Of a DNA stretch of 64,000 nt, positions 1 to 8,842 are shown piece by piece. Under the pieces are notes generated by a model that had not been told where the DNA came from, did no database searches, and saw only the letters and a list, made by a program, of their open reading frames with translations. The position numbers and the translations under genes were made by a program. The number at the start of each line of letters is the position of its first letter. Within the stretch, counting starts at the first letter, position 1. Origin of the DNA: Nonomuraea montanisoli (GTDB lineage Bacteria; Actinomycetota; Actinomycetes; Streptosporangiales; Streptosporangiaceae); assembly GCF_013363975.1 (NCBI RefSeq), contig NZ_JABWGN010000011.1, positions 247,588 to 311,587 on the forward strand, written 5' to 3'.

Positions 1-666
1 GCCGTCCTTGGCGTACGGCTTGATGTTGTAGACCTCGCCGTCCACCCCCGAGGCGGTCTCCATGAGGACGCGCGGGTTCGCCCGGATGTTCCGCAGATCC
101 TCCTGATAGCCGGCGAGGTGCCCGGCGGTCACGAAGCCGCCGAACAGCCCCAGCCCGGCCACCACGTTGACGGCGACGGCCAGCAGGCGCGCCGCCCGGT
201 CGCGGGCCCGCCTGCCGAACCACACCGACGCGCAGACCATCGCGACGACCACCACCCACTCACCGGGGTTCGCGGGAGCGATGTGGTCCTCGCCGCGGCC
301 CGCGAGGTTGAGCACCAGCAGGGCGACGACGTAGCCGCGCAGCAGCCACCAGCCCGGCCGTAACTCGGGCAGGAAGGCCACCAGAGCGCGGTAGGGCGCC
401 TGCCGGAGCAGCGTGGCATGGAGGTCGCCCAGCCGCCTGCGCAGTTCCAGGCGGCGTCTCTGACGGCCCGCCGGCCGGCCCCCGTAGGCGGCCGCGAGCT
501 CCTCTGCGTAGGCGGCCGGCGGCCCCAGCCGCTCCTCCAGCGGCACGTCCGACTCCGCCGCGATCTCCGCCAGGTGGTCGTCCAGGTCCTCCAGCAGTTC
601 CTCCCGGTCCGGGTGGTCGGCCAGGGCATCCCGTACGGCCTGCGCGTACGCTGCGATGCTTGTCAT
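1..666 (-). CDS. HAAS-domain membrane protein, partner of PadR (3' end outside window)
   Basis: Reading from 666 to the window edge gives 222 open codons with no stop, so the C-terminus is missing. The first ~65 residues are acidic and helical (EELLEDLDDHLAEIAAE, then AAYAEELAAAYG), the pattern of the HAAS/DUF1700 cytoplasmic domain. Three hydrophobic segments follow (around GWWLLRGYVVALLVL, WVVVVAMVCASVWF and LLAVAVNVVAGLGLFGGF). The ATG overlaps the stop of the upstream padR-type gene as ATGA, so the two are translationally coupled. HAAS proteins are commonly encoded beside PadR regulators and are thought to bind or signal to them; the exact job here is unknown. Confidence 0.75.
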   Translation of the reverse strand, partial: MTSIAAYAQAVRDALADHPDREELLEDLDDHLAEIAAESDVPLEERLGPPAAYAEELAAAYGGRPAGRQRRRLELRRRLGDLHATLLRQAPYRALVAFLPELRPGWWLLRGYVVALLVLNLAGRGEDHIAPANPGEWVVVVAMVCASVWFGRRARDRAARLLAVAVNVVAGLGLFGGFVTAGHLAGYQEDLRNIRANPRVLMETASGVDGEVYNIKPYAKDG

Positions 667-998
667 GCGTGTCCCTCCTTGACCAGGGATGCCATGGTGG
701 CGGCGAACGAGGCCCAGATCCCGGCGTAGGAGGCGTACATGCGCCTGCCGGTGTCGTTCAGCCCGTAGTACTTGCGGTGCGGCCCCTCGTCGGAGGCCAC
801 CACGTAGGAGTTGAGCGCGCCCGCCTTGAAGAGCCTGCGGAGCGTGCCGTAGACCGAGGCGTCGCCCACTTCCTCCAGGCCCGCCTCACGCAGCCGGCGC
901 ACGACGTCGTAGCCGTAGCCGTCGCGCTCCGCCAGGACCGCGAGGACGGCCAGGTCGAGGACGCCCTTGAGGAGCTGGGTGCTATCCACGCACCGCAC
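663..998 (-). CDS. PadR-family transcriptional regulator
   Basis: A 111-residue winged-helix protein with the PadR hallmarks: LLKGVLDLAVLAVLAE at the N-terminus, GYGYDVVRRL, SVYGTLRRLFKAGAL as recognition helix/wing and RKYYGLNDTGRR. A C-terminal helix would form the dimer interface. The annotated start is GTG at 998; GTG at 989 (giving MDSTQLLKG) is an alternative. It is the first gene of a two-gene operon with the HAAS membrane protein, overlapping it by 4 nt. An inverted repeat just upstream fits autorepression. The inducing signal is not visible in the sequence. Confidence 0.88.
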   Translation of the reverse strand: MRCVDSTQLLKGVLDLAVLAVLAERDGYGYDVVRRLREAGLEEVGDASVYGTLRRLFKAGALNSYVVASDEGPHRKYYGLNDTGRRMYASYAGIWASFAATMASLVKEGHA

Positions 999-1000
999 AC

Positions 1001-1019
1001 TACTGTGGTTTGCGCAGTA
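1001..1019. promoter_or_regulatory. Inverted repeat, candidate PadR operator
   Basis: TACTG (1001-1005), nine bases, then CAGTA (1015-1019), immediately upstream of the padR start. Position and symmetry fit an autoregulatory operator. Assignment is by inference only. Confidence 0.4.
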
Positions 1020-1022
1020 CTG

Positions 1023-1067
1023 CCAACAAAAGAAAACCGGATGGCGTCACGGGGACGCCATCCGGTT
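1023..1067 (-). terminator. Strong intrinsic terminator of the secreted repeat protein gene
   Basis: Perfect 14-bp stem (1035-1048 with 1054-1067) and a 5-nt loop, followed on the minus strand by a T-rich tract (TTTTCTTTTGTT, 1023-1034). It begins 25 nt after the stop codon at 1093 and separates that gene from padR. It is the clearest Rho-independent terminator in the window. Confidence 0.88.
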
Positions 1068-1092
1068 CAGATCACCCGGTGTGCCGAGCCGT

Positions 1093-2556
1093 TCAGCTGG
1101 TCGCCGCCGGCTTCGGGCAGACCGCCGAGAAGGCGGCGTTGCCCGAGGTGACCGAGTTCGGGCTCACCACGACGAGCTCGATGTTGCCCTTGGTCTCGGT
1201 GGCACTGTGCGTGCCGCCGACACCCCAGGTCACGTCGAGGCTGCCGTTCACCTCACGGGACAGGTCGCCGCCGTCCTTCTGGCCGTTGACCAGCCAGTAG
1301 TACTTGACGGTGGTGGGACCCGTGCTGGTGAGGGTGGCCTTGAAGTCCACGCCGGGGCCGCGCTTGTCGGCGCACATGTCGTTGCGCTGACCGGTCTGGG
1401 AGACCGCCGACACCGAGACGGTGGGCTTGGGAGCCTGGCATGCGGCGTACGACTGCGTGATCGAGTCGTGGCTGCCCGCGCCGGACACCGTCAGCGTGAT
1501 CTTGCCGCCGTTGGCCGCGTCACCCGAGAGCACGCGGTCGTCGAGCGTGACGGTCCGCGAACCGCCGTTGGAGAAGTACGCGGACCCGCTGTCCACGGCC
1601 TTGCCGTTCACCCACCACGTGTACTCGACGCGGGCGCGGCCGGTCGAGCTCACGGTGGCGTGGGCGCCGACCTTGCAGCCGTCGTTGTTGGTCGCGGTCA
1701 CCAGGTTGGTGGCCGAGACCCGGGTGGCCGGGGTCTCGTCCTCGCACAGGACCTTGTAGTAGGCCCGGTTGGAGGACTCGCGGCCCGGACCGAGGATCTC
1801 CAGCTGCGCGTAGCCGCGCTGGCTCTCGCGCGGGGAGATGCCGAAGCCGACCCGCTTGGTGTCGTAGACCTTGGCCCGGCCGTAGTCGACGACGCGGCCG
1901 TTCAGGACCCAGCGGTACCGGACCCAGGCCGGGTCGCTGACCCGGATGACACCGGTGAAGTCGACCTTGTCACTGGAGGTGGCGCAGGTGCCGACGTAGT
2001 TGCTCGGGCTCGCCCAGACGCGCGCCGAGACCTCCGGACCCTGCTCCTCCTCGATGACGATCGGCTTCTGGCAGCCGACCGAGAAGTAGCCCTTCTTGGA
2101 GGTCGCCTTGCGCGGGCCGAGGACCTGGACGGCCTCCCAACCCTTGACGTCCTCCTCGAACTTCAGCTTCTCGGACACCTTGACGTACTTGGCCCCGTGG
2201 CCCTTGAGCCTGATCGTCTTGATCTTGCCCTTGGACCCGTCCCCGTGCAGCCAGCGGTAGGCCAGCGTGGTCTTGCCCGAGACGGTGACCTTGATCTTGG
2301 AGGTCATGGTCACGTTGACCGGGCAGGACCCCTCGTAGTTCCCCGTGGAGGCCTTCGGCGTGGAGATCGAGACCTTGGGCGACTTCGAGGCGGTCGCGGC
2401 GGCGGCCAGGGCCGCCTTGCCGGCGGCCGGCGCCGGAGCGGCGGCCGGGGTGGCGGCCTGGGCCGGGCTGGCGACCAGCGCCGCGACCATGCCCGCCAGC
2501 ACGGTGGCGGAGGCGCCGAACGCCACAGCCTTACGCGCTAAGGGAGAGGACTTCAT
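1093..2556 (-). CDS. Secreted protein with four cysteine-paired Ig-like repeats
   Basis: The start at 2556 (MKSSPLARK...) is preferred over ATG 2571 because GGAG lies 9 nt upstream and the Sec signal peptide then has normal length, ending at ASPAQA. The mature protein holds four ~100-residue repeats. Each opens with a cysteine after a short S/T-rich stretch (GSCPV, GTCAT, DGCKV, DMCAD), has a YRW/YTWW/YYW-L-x-NG strand in the middle and closes with another cysteine (VGCQK, VLCED, AACQA, AVCPK). This suggests one disulfide per beta-sandwich. There is no sorting signal or membrane anchor. Function is unknown; an extracellular binding or matrix role is inference. It is monocistronic with a strong terminator. 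Confidence 0.72.
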   Translation of the reverse strand: MKSSPLARKAVAFGASATVLAGMVAALVASPAQAATPAAAPAPAAGKAALAAAATASKSPKVSISTPKASTGNYEGSCPVNVTMTSKIKVTVSGKTTLAYRWLHGDGSKGKIKTIRLKGHGAKYVKVSEKLKFEEDVKGWEAVQVLGPRKATSKKGYFSVGCQKPIVIEEEQGPEVSARVWASPSNYVGTCATSSDKVDFTGVIRVSDPAWVRYRWVLNGRVVDYGRAKVYDTKRVGFGISPRESQRGYAQLEILGPGRESSNRAYYKVLCEDETPATRVSATNLVTATNNDGCKVGAHATVSSTGRARVEYTWWVNGKAVDSGSAYFSNGGSRTVTLDDRVLSGDAANGGKITLTVSGAGSHDSITQSYAACQAPKPTVSVSAVSQTGQRNDMCADKRGPGVDFKATLTSTGPTTVKYYWLVNGQKDGGDLSREVNGSLDVTWGVGGTHSATETKGNIELVVVSPNSVTSGNAAFSAVCPKPAATS

Positions 2557-2730
2557 GTGAGAGTGCTCCATTCCGTGAGGGAAAAGATGCGCTCGGGAAC
2601 GGTCGCCACGCCGGCACTACCTGTGCACAGCAATATGGCAAAGCCCCCGTTTTGCCCCTTTACCTAAGCACAAAACTGATTGCACGCTCAACACGAACGC
2701 GAAGATGAAATGTCCGGATTTACCGGGTTT

Positions 2731-3675
2731 TCAGATCAGAGACCAGGCAATTCCATCCAGGATGTCGTGCTCACTGACCACGACCTGCGAAAACGCGAAA
2801 CGCCGCACGATCCGGTCCAGGATGAGCGCCCCCACGCCGATGACGTCCACCCGGCCGGGATGCATCACCGGAATCGCCGCCCGCTCACCATGGGTCATCG
2901 CCAGCAGCCGCCGCGTCACCTCGTGGACCTGCTCGGCGTCGATCCGCGCGTGGTGGATGCGGGCCGAGTCGTACTCCGGGAGGTCCAGGACGATGCCCGC
3001 GACCGTCGTGACCGAGCCCGCCAGACCCACCAGCGTGTGGGCCCGCTCGACCGGAACCGCCTCGGTCACCTTGTCCAGCGCGTCCTCGATGTCGGCCGTG
3101 ACGGCCTCCAGCGCGGCCTCGGACGGCGGGTCGCCGGCGTCGCGCAGATGCCGCTCCGTGAGCCGCACGCAGCCGATGTCGACCGACAGGGCGGCCTCCG
3201 CGTGCGCCGAGCCGAGCACGAACTCGGTCGAGCCGCCGCCGATGTCCACCACGAGGTACGGCGGCATCGGCCCCTGGGGATGCTCGGTCTCGGGCGACAG
3301 GCGGACCAGCCCCCTGGTCGCGCCCGTGAACGACAGCTCCGCCTCCTCCGAGCCGGTCACCACCTCCGGGTCCACGCCGAAGATCTCGCGCACCCCGGCC
3401 ACGAACTCGTCGCGGTTGGCCGCGTCACGCGTGGCGCTCGTCGCCACGACCCTCGTGCGCACGGCCCCGTGCTGGTCGATCAGCTTGCGGTACCCGCGCA
3501 TCGCGCCGAACGTGCGCTCCAACGCGTCGGCGGCCAGCCGGCCGGTCCGGTCGACGCCCTGTCCCAGGCGCACGATCTCCATCCGCCGCTCCACCTCGGT
3601 GAGCGTGTCGTCGGAGATGTCCGCGATGAGCAGGCGAACGGAGTTGGTACCGCAATCGACGGCGGCTACACGCAT
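2731..3675 (-). CDS. ppx: Ppx/GppA phosphatase family protein (exopolyphosphatase)
   Basis: A 314-residue ASKHA-fold protein. Visible motifs are DCGTNSVRLLIAD at the N-terminus (phosphate 1), ATSATRDAANRDEF, VTGSEEAELSF (catalytic Glu region), VVDIGGGSTEF (phosphate 2) and GLAGSVTTVAGI. Members hydrolyse terminal phosphate from polyphosphate and/or pppGpp; this short two-domain form matches actinobacterial Ppx. It overlaps the DUF501 gene by 10 nt and ends the enolase-divIC-DUF501-ppx run that is conserved in actinobacteria. A polyphosphate kinase and a CYTH-CHAD gene lie 37-41 kb away in this window, so synthesis and breakdown genes are not clustered. Confidence 0.9.
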   Translation of the reverse strand: MRVAAVDCGTNSVRLLIADISDDTLTEVERRMEIVRLGQGVDRTGRLAADALERTFGAMRGYRKLIDQHGAVRTRVVATSATRDAANRDEFVAGVREIFGVDPEVVTGSEEAELSFTGATRGLVRLSPETEHPQGPMPPYLVVDIGGGSTEFVLGSAHAEAALSVDIGCVRLTERHLRDAGDPPSEAALEAVTADIEDALDKVTEAVPVERAHTLVGLAGSVTTVAGIVLDLPEYDSARIHHARIDAEQVHEVTRRLLAMTHGERAAIPVMHPGRVDVIGVGALILDRIVRRFAFSQVVVSEHDILDGIAWSLI

Positions 3676-4193
3676 GGTCCGTCACTCCACCAATCGGGGA
3701 GGGCATCGAGCGCCTCCCTGCCGAACGGGTTGGTCCCGGGGACCGCCAGCTCGTGCGCGACGAGCGCGTGCAGGCACTTGACCCGCAGCGGCATGCCCCC
3801 CGTGCTCTGCATGCCACGAGGAAGCGGTTCCATGCCCTCGTCCTCGGCCGCCTTGTCGCGCCTGGCGACGTAGTCGTCATGCGCGGCCTGGTAGGCGGCG
3901 GCCAGCTCCGGGTCGTCGGCCAGCCTGGCCTGCATCTCCCGCATCAGGCCCGAGCCCTCCAGCGTGCCGATCGCCGAGGCGGCCCGCGGGCAGGTCAGGT
4001 AGTACAGGGTCGGGAACGGCGAGCCGTCGTCCGGCAGGCGCGGCGCGGTCTCGACCACGTCCGGGTTGCCGCACGGGCAACGATGCGCCACCGCGCGCAG
4101 CCCCCGCGGCGGCCGGCCGAGCTGCCGGCGCACCGCCTCCACGTCCCGTTCGGCGACCCGGCCCTCGCCGGCCTCGTTCTCAGGGCTTTCCAA
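3666..4193 (-). CDS. DUF501 family protein
   Basis: A 175-residue protein of the DUF501 family. It has VRRQLGRPPRGLRAVAHRCPCG, PFPTLYYLTCP (a stretch with a cysteine after Y-Y-L-T) and a C-terminal RVKCLHALVAHELAVPG containing Cys and His. Invariant Cys/His residues suggest a metal site, but no biochemical role is established. It overlaps divIC by 14 nt and ppx by 10 nt, so the three are tightly coupled. The order eno-divIC-DUF501-ppx is typical of actinobacteria and supports the assignment. Confidence 0.88.
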   Translation of the reverse strand: MESPENEAGEGRVAERDVEAVRRQLGRPPRGLRAVAHRCPCGNPDVVETAPRLPDDGSPFPTLYYLTCPRAASAIGTLEGSGLMREMQARLADDPELAAAYQAAHDDYVARRDKAAEDEGMEPLPRGMQSTGGMPLRVKCLHALVAHELAVPGTNPFGREALDALPDWWSDGPCV

Positions 4194-4602
4194 CGCTCTC
4201 CTTCTCTCCTGTCCCCACCTGGTGGCCCTTGCCCGAGTCGGCGGCCTCGACCGACCGCCAGAGCGTCTGGTACCACGGCGGCGGCGCGGCGGGCTGCTTC
4301 ACCGTCGCGGGCGTCCTGCCCTCGTCGGCGTCCATCACCACGTAGCACTTCTCGCCGGCGCCGCAGTAGTGCAGCCGCTCCTTGGCCGTGCGCTTGATCC
4401 AGTTGGGGTCGCGGATCTGCTGCACCCGCGCCTCCAGCGTGCGCCGGTCCGCCTCGACCCGCGCCTTCTCCGCCTGCAGCGCCGCGATGGCGCGGCGCTG
4501 GGCGATGTACTCGCGCACAGGGTAGGCGAGGCTCATCGCGATCGCGCACACCACGACCGCGAGAATGGCGGCCCGGCCGGTCAGCTGCGGTCTCCTGGCC
4601 AT
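4180..4602 (-). CDS. divIC: Septum formation initiator (DivIC/FtsB family)
   Basis: A bitopic cell-division protein of 140 residues. A short basic N-terminus precedes one membrane segment (about residues 9-30), then a coiled coil (YIAQRRAIAALQAEKARVEA and on) and the family motif IRDPNWIKRTAKERLHYCG. The proline-rich C-terminal tail is variable. ATG 4602 is preferred because AGGGGGAG sits directly upstream; the in-frame GTG at 4614 overlaps that ribosome site. Family members bridge FtsL and FtsQ in the divisome. The enolase gene lies upstream with a hairpin between; DUF501 overlaps downstream. Confidence 0.88.
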   Translation of the reverse strand: MARRPQLTGRAAILAVVVCAIAMSLAYPVREYIAQRRAIAALQAEKARVEADRRTLEARVQQIRDPNWIKRTAKERLHYCGAGEKCYVVMDADEGRTPATVKQPAAPPPWYQTLWRSVEAADSGKGHQVGTGEKESVGKP

Positions 4603-4628
4603 GCTCCCCCTCACATCGAGCCCGCGTG

Positions 4629-4650
4629 GCGGGCCCGGGAACGGGCCCGC
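4629..4650 (-). terminator. GC-rich hairpin between enolase and divIC
   Basis: A 9-bp perfect stem (4629-4637 with 4642-4650) and a GGAA loop, 35 nt after the enolase stop. There is no T-tract, so termination may be partial and let divIC be read from the enolase transcript. Confidence 0.5.
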
Positions 4651-4684
4651 GGTCGATCGGCGGCCGCGGGGACCGTACCCGAAA

Positions 4685-5962
<1,278 letters not shown>

Positions 5963-6015
5963 GGGATGCGCTCCTAAGTCGAAAGGCGATATGCCTTCAG
6001 AGCCTATCGGTACCC

Positions 6016-8637
6016 CTACCGCCCACCCCGCAGGGTCCACGCGCGCATGGCGCCCCCGACGGCCGCGACCAGGCCCGGACGCCCGTCGACCGTTCCCGCC
6101 GCCAGGGCCGTGACGGCGCCCTCCGCGTCTCCGCCGCCTCCCGTGTCTGCCGCGTCTCCTGCCGCGTCTCCCGCGTCTCCCGCGTCTCCCGCCGCGTCTC
6201 CCGCGTCTCCCGGAGGCAGGAGCGTGGCGACCTGGTCGCACGTGCGCGCGTCCCAGACGCGCAGCCCACCGTCGTCCGACGCCCCGGCGAGGAAGGGGCG
6301 GCCGTCGGCCTCGGTGAGTGCCAGCGCGGTCGTGCCCGGCGCCTCGTTCCCGGTGACCCGGCACACCTGCCGCCCCGTCCGCGTGTCGTACACCGTGGCG
6401 CCCCCGACCCCCTTGACGCTCGCCGCGACGAGCGTGCCGTGGCTCACGATGCGGGAGACCGGACCGCCCACCCGGACGCTGACCGCCTCCGGACGGTTCC
6501 ACAGATCGACGATCGTGAACTCCGTCGCCCCGGTGCCGAACGCGACCCGCGACCCGCTCCCGGGCCAGGCCACCCCGGTCACCCCGACGGCGCCGGCGAA
6601 GAACCGGCCGGACTTGCGCCCGCTGAGCAGGTCCCACGCCTGCACCCTGCCGTCGGCGCAGCCGACCACCGCCGCCGGGCCCTCCTCGCGGCTCACCACG
6701 GCCATCACGGCGGAGGGGCGCTCGCTCGCGCACACCTCGAACGCCCGCACCGCTCCCGACCGCGCGACGGCGGCGAACGCGGCGGGCTGGGCGTATGCGC
6801 CGCGCGTGCCTGTGGATGCGCCGGGCTGGACGGACGTGCCGCCCGTGTCTGTGAACGCGGCGGGCTCGGCGAGTGAGCCGGCCGCGGCGGCGAGTGACGG
6901 GGTCCAGCGGGAGACGCGGCCGTCCGCGCTCGCCCACACCACCGCGGGCGCCCCGCCGACCTCGGCGAACGCCAGCGAGGTGATGCCTCCGCCCTCCTCC
7001 GGCGCGGTGGCGGTCAGCTTCCTGCCCGTGGCGACGTCCCACAGCTCGACGGAGCCCCTCTCCGGGGCGACGGCCACGACGGTCCTGTCGCCGATCCGCC
7101 CGACCGCGAGCGCGGCGGCCGCCCGGCCGCCCAGGGGCACGCCTCCCTCCGGGCCGTACGCCTCGGCGACGCCCGTTCCGCCCGTCCGGCCGCTCCCGGC
7201 GGCGGGCGGACGCCCTGAAGAGTGCGCGCCACCCCAGTTCAGGCCCAGTGCCACGCCGCCGAGCACGAGCACGGCCAGACCGCCCCCGGCCAGCACCTGC
7301 CCCCGCCCGGTCATCGAGAGCCCGCCCCGTTCCCCCCTCCGGCGGCCTCTCGGGTCCGGATGGTCCCGCCTCACGCGCCCCTCGAAGCGCCCGTCCGCTC
7401 CCCGCGCGACGTCCGAGCGCCCGTCCGCTCCCCTGGGCGAGCGCCCGTCCGCCCCCCGGGCAACGTCCGAGCGCCCGTCCGCCCCTCTGGGTACGTCCGA
7501 GCGCCCGTCCGTCCCTCTGGGCATCTTGGAGGAGCGCCCGTCCCCGCTGCCGGGCGCCTCGGCGGACCACCCGTCCGCCATCCCGGGCGCCTCGTCACGG
7601 CCCGTCATCCGGGCCCGCCGCGCGGCCCTCGCGGGCGGGCCCTTCCGGGAGGGCTCAGCCCGCCCGCGCCCGGCCCCCACGAGCCCGCCGTCCTCCCGCA
7701 GGTCGTCCTCCAGCAGGTCGCCCGCCAGAGGACCGTCCTCCAGCAGGACGTCCGCGAGAGGGTCGTCCTCCAGCGGGACGTCCGCCGGCCCACAGTCCGC
7801 AGGCCCGTAGTCCGCCGGCCCGGACCCCGCGAGGCCGCCCTCCATCAGCACCGACAGCACGTCGGCGGCCGAGGGCCGGGTCTCGGGCCGCTTGTCCAGG
7901 CAGGCCGCCAGCAGCGAGCGCAGCGGCTCGTCGATCCCCGACAGGTCGGGCTCCCCGGTGAGGACCCGGTGCATCACCGCCGGGATGGACTCTCCCGCGA
8001 ACAGCGACCGGCCCGTGGCGGCGTACGCCATCGTGGCGGCCCAGCCGAACATGTCCGAGGCGGGCGTGGCCGGCTCGCCCGCGATCTGCTCGGGCGACAT
8101 GTAGCCGGGCGTGCCGACCACCGTGCTCGCGGAGGTGGCCGCCTCCATGGCCTTGGCGATGCCGAAGTCGATCACGCGGGGCCCGTCGGGCCCGCACAGG
8201 ACGTTGGCCGGCTTGAAGTCACGGTGCACGATCCCCGCCCGGTGGATGGCGCTCAGGGCGGCCACGGTGCCGACGGCCAGCCGGTCCAGCGCCCCGCCCG
8301 CCCGCGGCCCCTCGTCCGCCACCAGCTCGCGCAGCGACGGCCCGGGCACGTACTCGCTCACGATGTACGGCCGGCCGTCGAGCACCCCCGAGTCGATCAC
8401 CCTGGCGGTGCAGAACGCGGCGACCCTGCCCGCGATGACGCATTCCTGGAGGAAGCGCCGCGTGGCCCGGTCGTGGCCCATGAGCCGCGCGTGCAGCACC
8501 TTGACCGCGACCTGCCGGCCGTCGGCGTCCTCCCCCAGGTACACCGTCCCCTGGCCGCCGTCGCCGAGGCCGCCCAGGAGGCGGTAGCCGCCGATCTCGC
8601 GTGGCTCCCCGGCGTGCAACCTGCGTGGCTGAGGCAC
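6016..8637 (-). CDS. Membrane Ser/Thr protein kinase with C-terminal beta-propeller
   Basis: An 873-residue receptor-like kinase. The kinase domain spans ~18-270 with G-loop GLGDGGQGTVYLG, VAVK (Lys46), HRDFKPAN (Asp140, Asn145), DFG (Asp157) and GTPGYMSPEQ. A 170-residue linker follows with two low-complexity repeat blocks: acidic DPLADVLLEDGPL-like and ADGRSDVARG-like units. One membrane segment (AVLVLGGVALGL, about 443-461) leads to an outside domain of ~380 residues with WD40-like blades (GRVQAWDLLSGR, LRVWDARTC). GTG 8637 is the likely start. It sits between mazG and enolase, an insertion into a conserved order. The ligand of the propeller is unknown. Confidence 0.9.
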   Translation of the reverse strand: MPQPRRLHAGEPREIGGYRLLGGLGDGGQGTVYLGEDADGRQVAVKVLHARLMGHDRATRRFLQECVIAGRVAAFCTARVIDSGVLDGRPYIVSEYVPGPSLRELVADEGPRAGGALDRLAVGTVAALSAIHRAGIVHRDFKPANVLCGPDGPRVIDFGIAKAMEAATSASTVVGTPGYMSPEQIAGEPATPASDMFGWAATMAYAATGRSLFAGESIPAVMHRVLTGEPDLSGIDEPLRSLLAACLDKRPETRPSAADVLSVLMEGGLAGSGPADYGPADCGPADVPLEDDPLADVLLEDGPLAGDLLEDDLREDGGLVGAGRGRAEPSRKGPPARAARRARMTGRDEAPGMADGWSAEAPGSGDGRSSKMPRGTDGRSDVPRGADGRSDVARGADGRSPRGADGRSDVARGADGRFEGRVRRDHPDPRGRRRGERGGLSMTGRGQVLAGGGLAVLVLGGVALGLNWGGAHSSGRPPAAGSGRTGGTGVAEAYGPEGGVPLGGRAAAALAVGRIGDRTVVAVAPERGSVELWDVATGRKLTATAPEEGGGITSLAFAEVGGAPAVVWASADGRVSRWTPSLAAAAGSLAEPAAFTDTGGTSVQPGASTGTRGAYAQPAAFAAVARSGAVRAFEVCASERPSAVMAVVSREEGPAAVVGCADGRVQAWDLLSGRKSGRFFAGAVGVTGVAWPGSGSRVAFGTGATEFTIVDLWNRPEAVSVRVGGPVSRIVSHGTLVAASVKGVGGATVYDTRTGRQVCRVTGNEAPGTTALALTEADGRPFLAGASDDGGLRVWDARTCDQVATLLPPGDAGDAAGDAGDAGDAAGDAADTGGGGDAEGAVTALAAGTVDGRPGLVAAVGGAMRAWTLRGGR
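7384..7556 (-). repeat. Decapeptide-coding tandem repeats in kinase linker
   Basis: On the plus strand the block GCGCCCGTCCG recurs six times at 30- or 18-nt spacing. It encodes ADGRSDVPRG, ADGRSDVARG, ADGRSPRG and similar units in the juxtamembrane linker. Units differ by a few bases, so they are old or diverging duplications. Confidence 0.8.
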
Positions 8638-8721
8638 CCTTGATCACCCCCGTAACCCCGCGATCCTGACATTTCACCGCCACCCGGCGCCACCGGATCG
8701 GACGATCCGCGCGAGCGGCGG

Positions 8722-8842
8722 ACCGCGTCAGGACGGGAGGGAGGGCCGCGTCAGGACCGGGAGCGGGGCCGCGTCAGGACCAGGAGGGGGGCCGCGTCAG
8801 GACCGGGAGGGGGGCCGGGTCAGGACGGGGAGGAGGGCCGGG
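8722..8842 (-). repeat. Five 23-nt tandem repeats anchored on the mazG stop codon
   Basis: TCA (TGA on the minus strand) recurs at 8728, 8751, 8774, 8797 and 8820, exactly 23 nt apart. The last one is the mazG stop. The minus-strand unit is close to GGTCCTGACGCGGCCCCCC. Because 23 is not a multiple of 3, successive copies place TGA in all three frames. The units fill most of the mazG-kinase intergenic space. Confidence 0.85.

Noticed and set aside
967..2541. Long plus-strand open frame opposite the secreted repeat protein
   Set aside because: It is antisense to a gene with a signal peptide, ribosome site and terminator; its composition (Arg/Ala/Gly/Asp-rich, no domain) is typical of GC-rich shadow frames.
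2637..2656. Small hairpin GGCAAA/TTTGCC upstream of the secreted repeat protein
   Set aside because: Six-base stem without a T-tract, in a likely promoter region; not convincing as a terminator or riboswitch.
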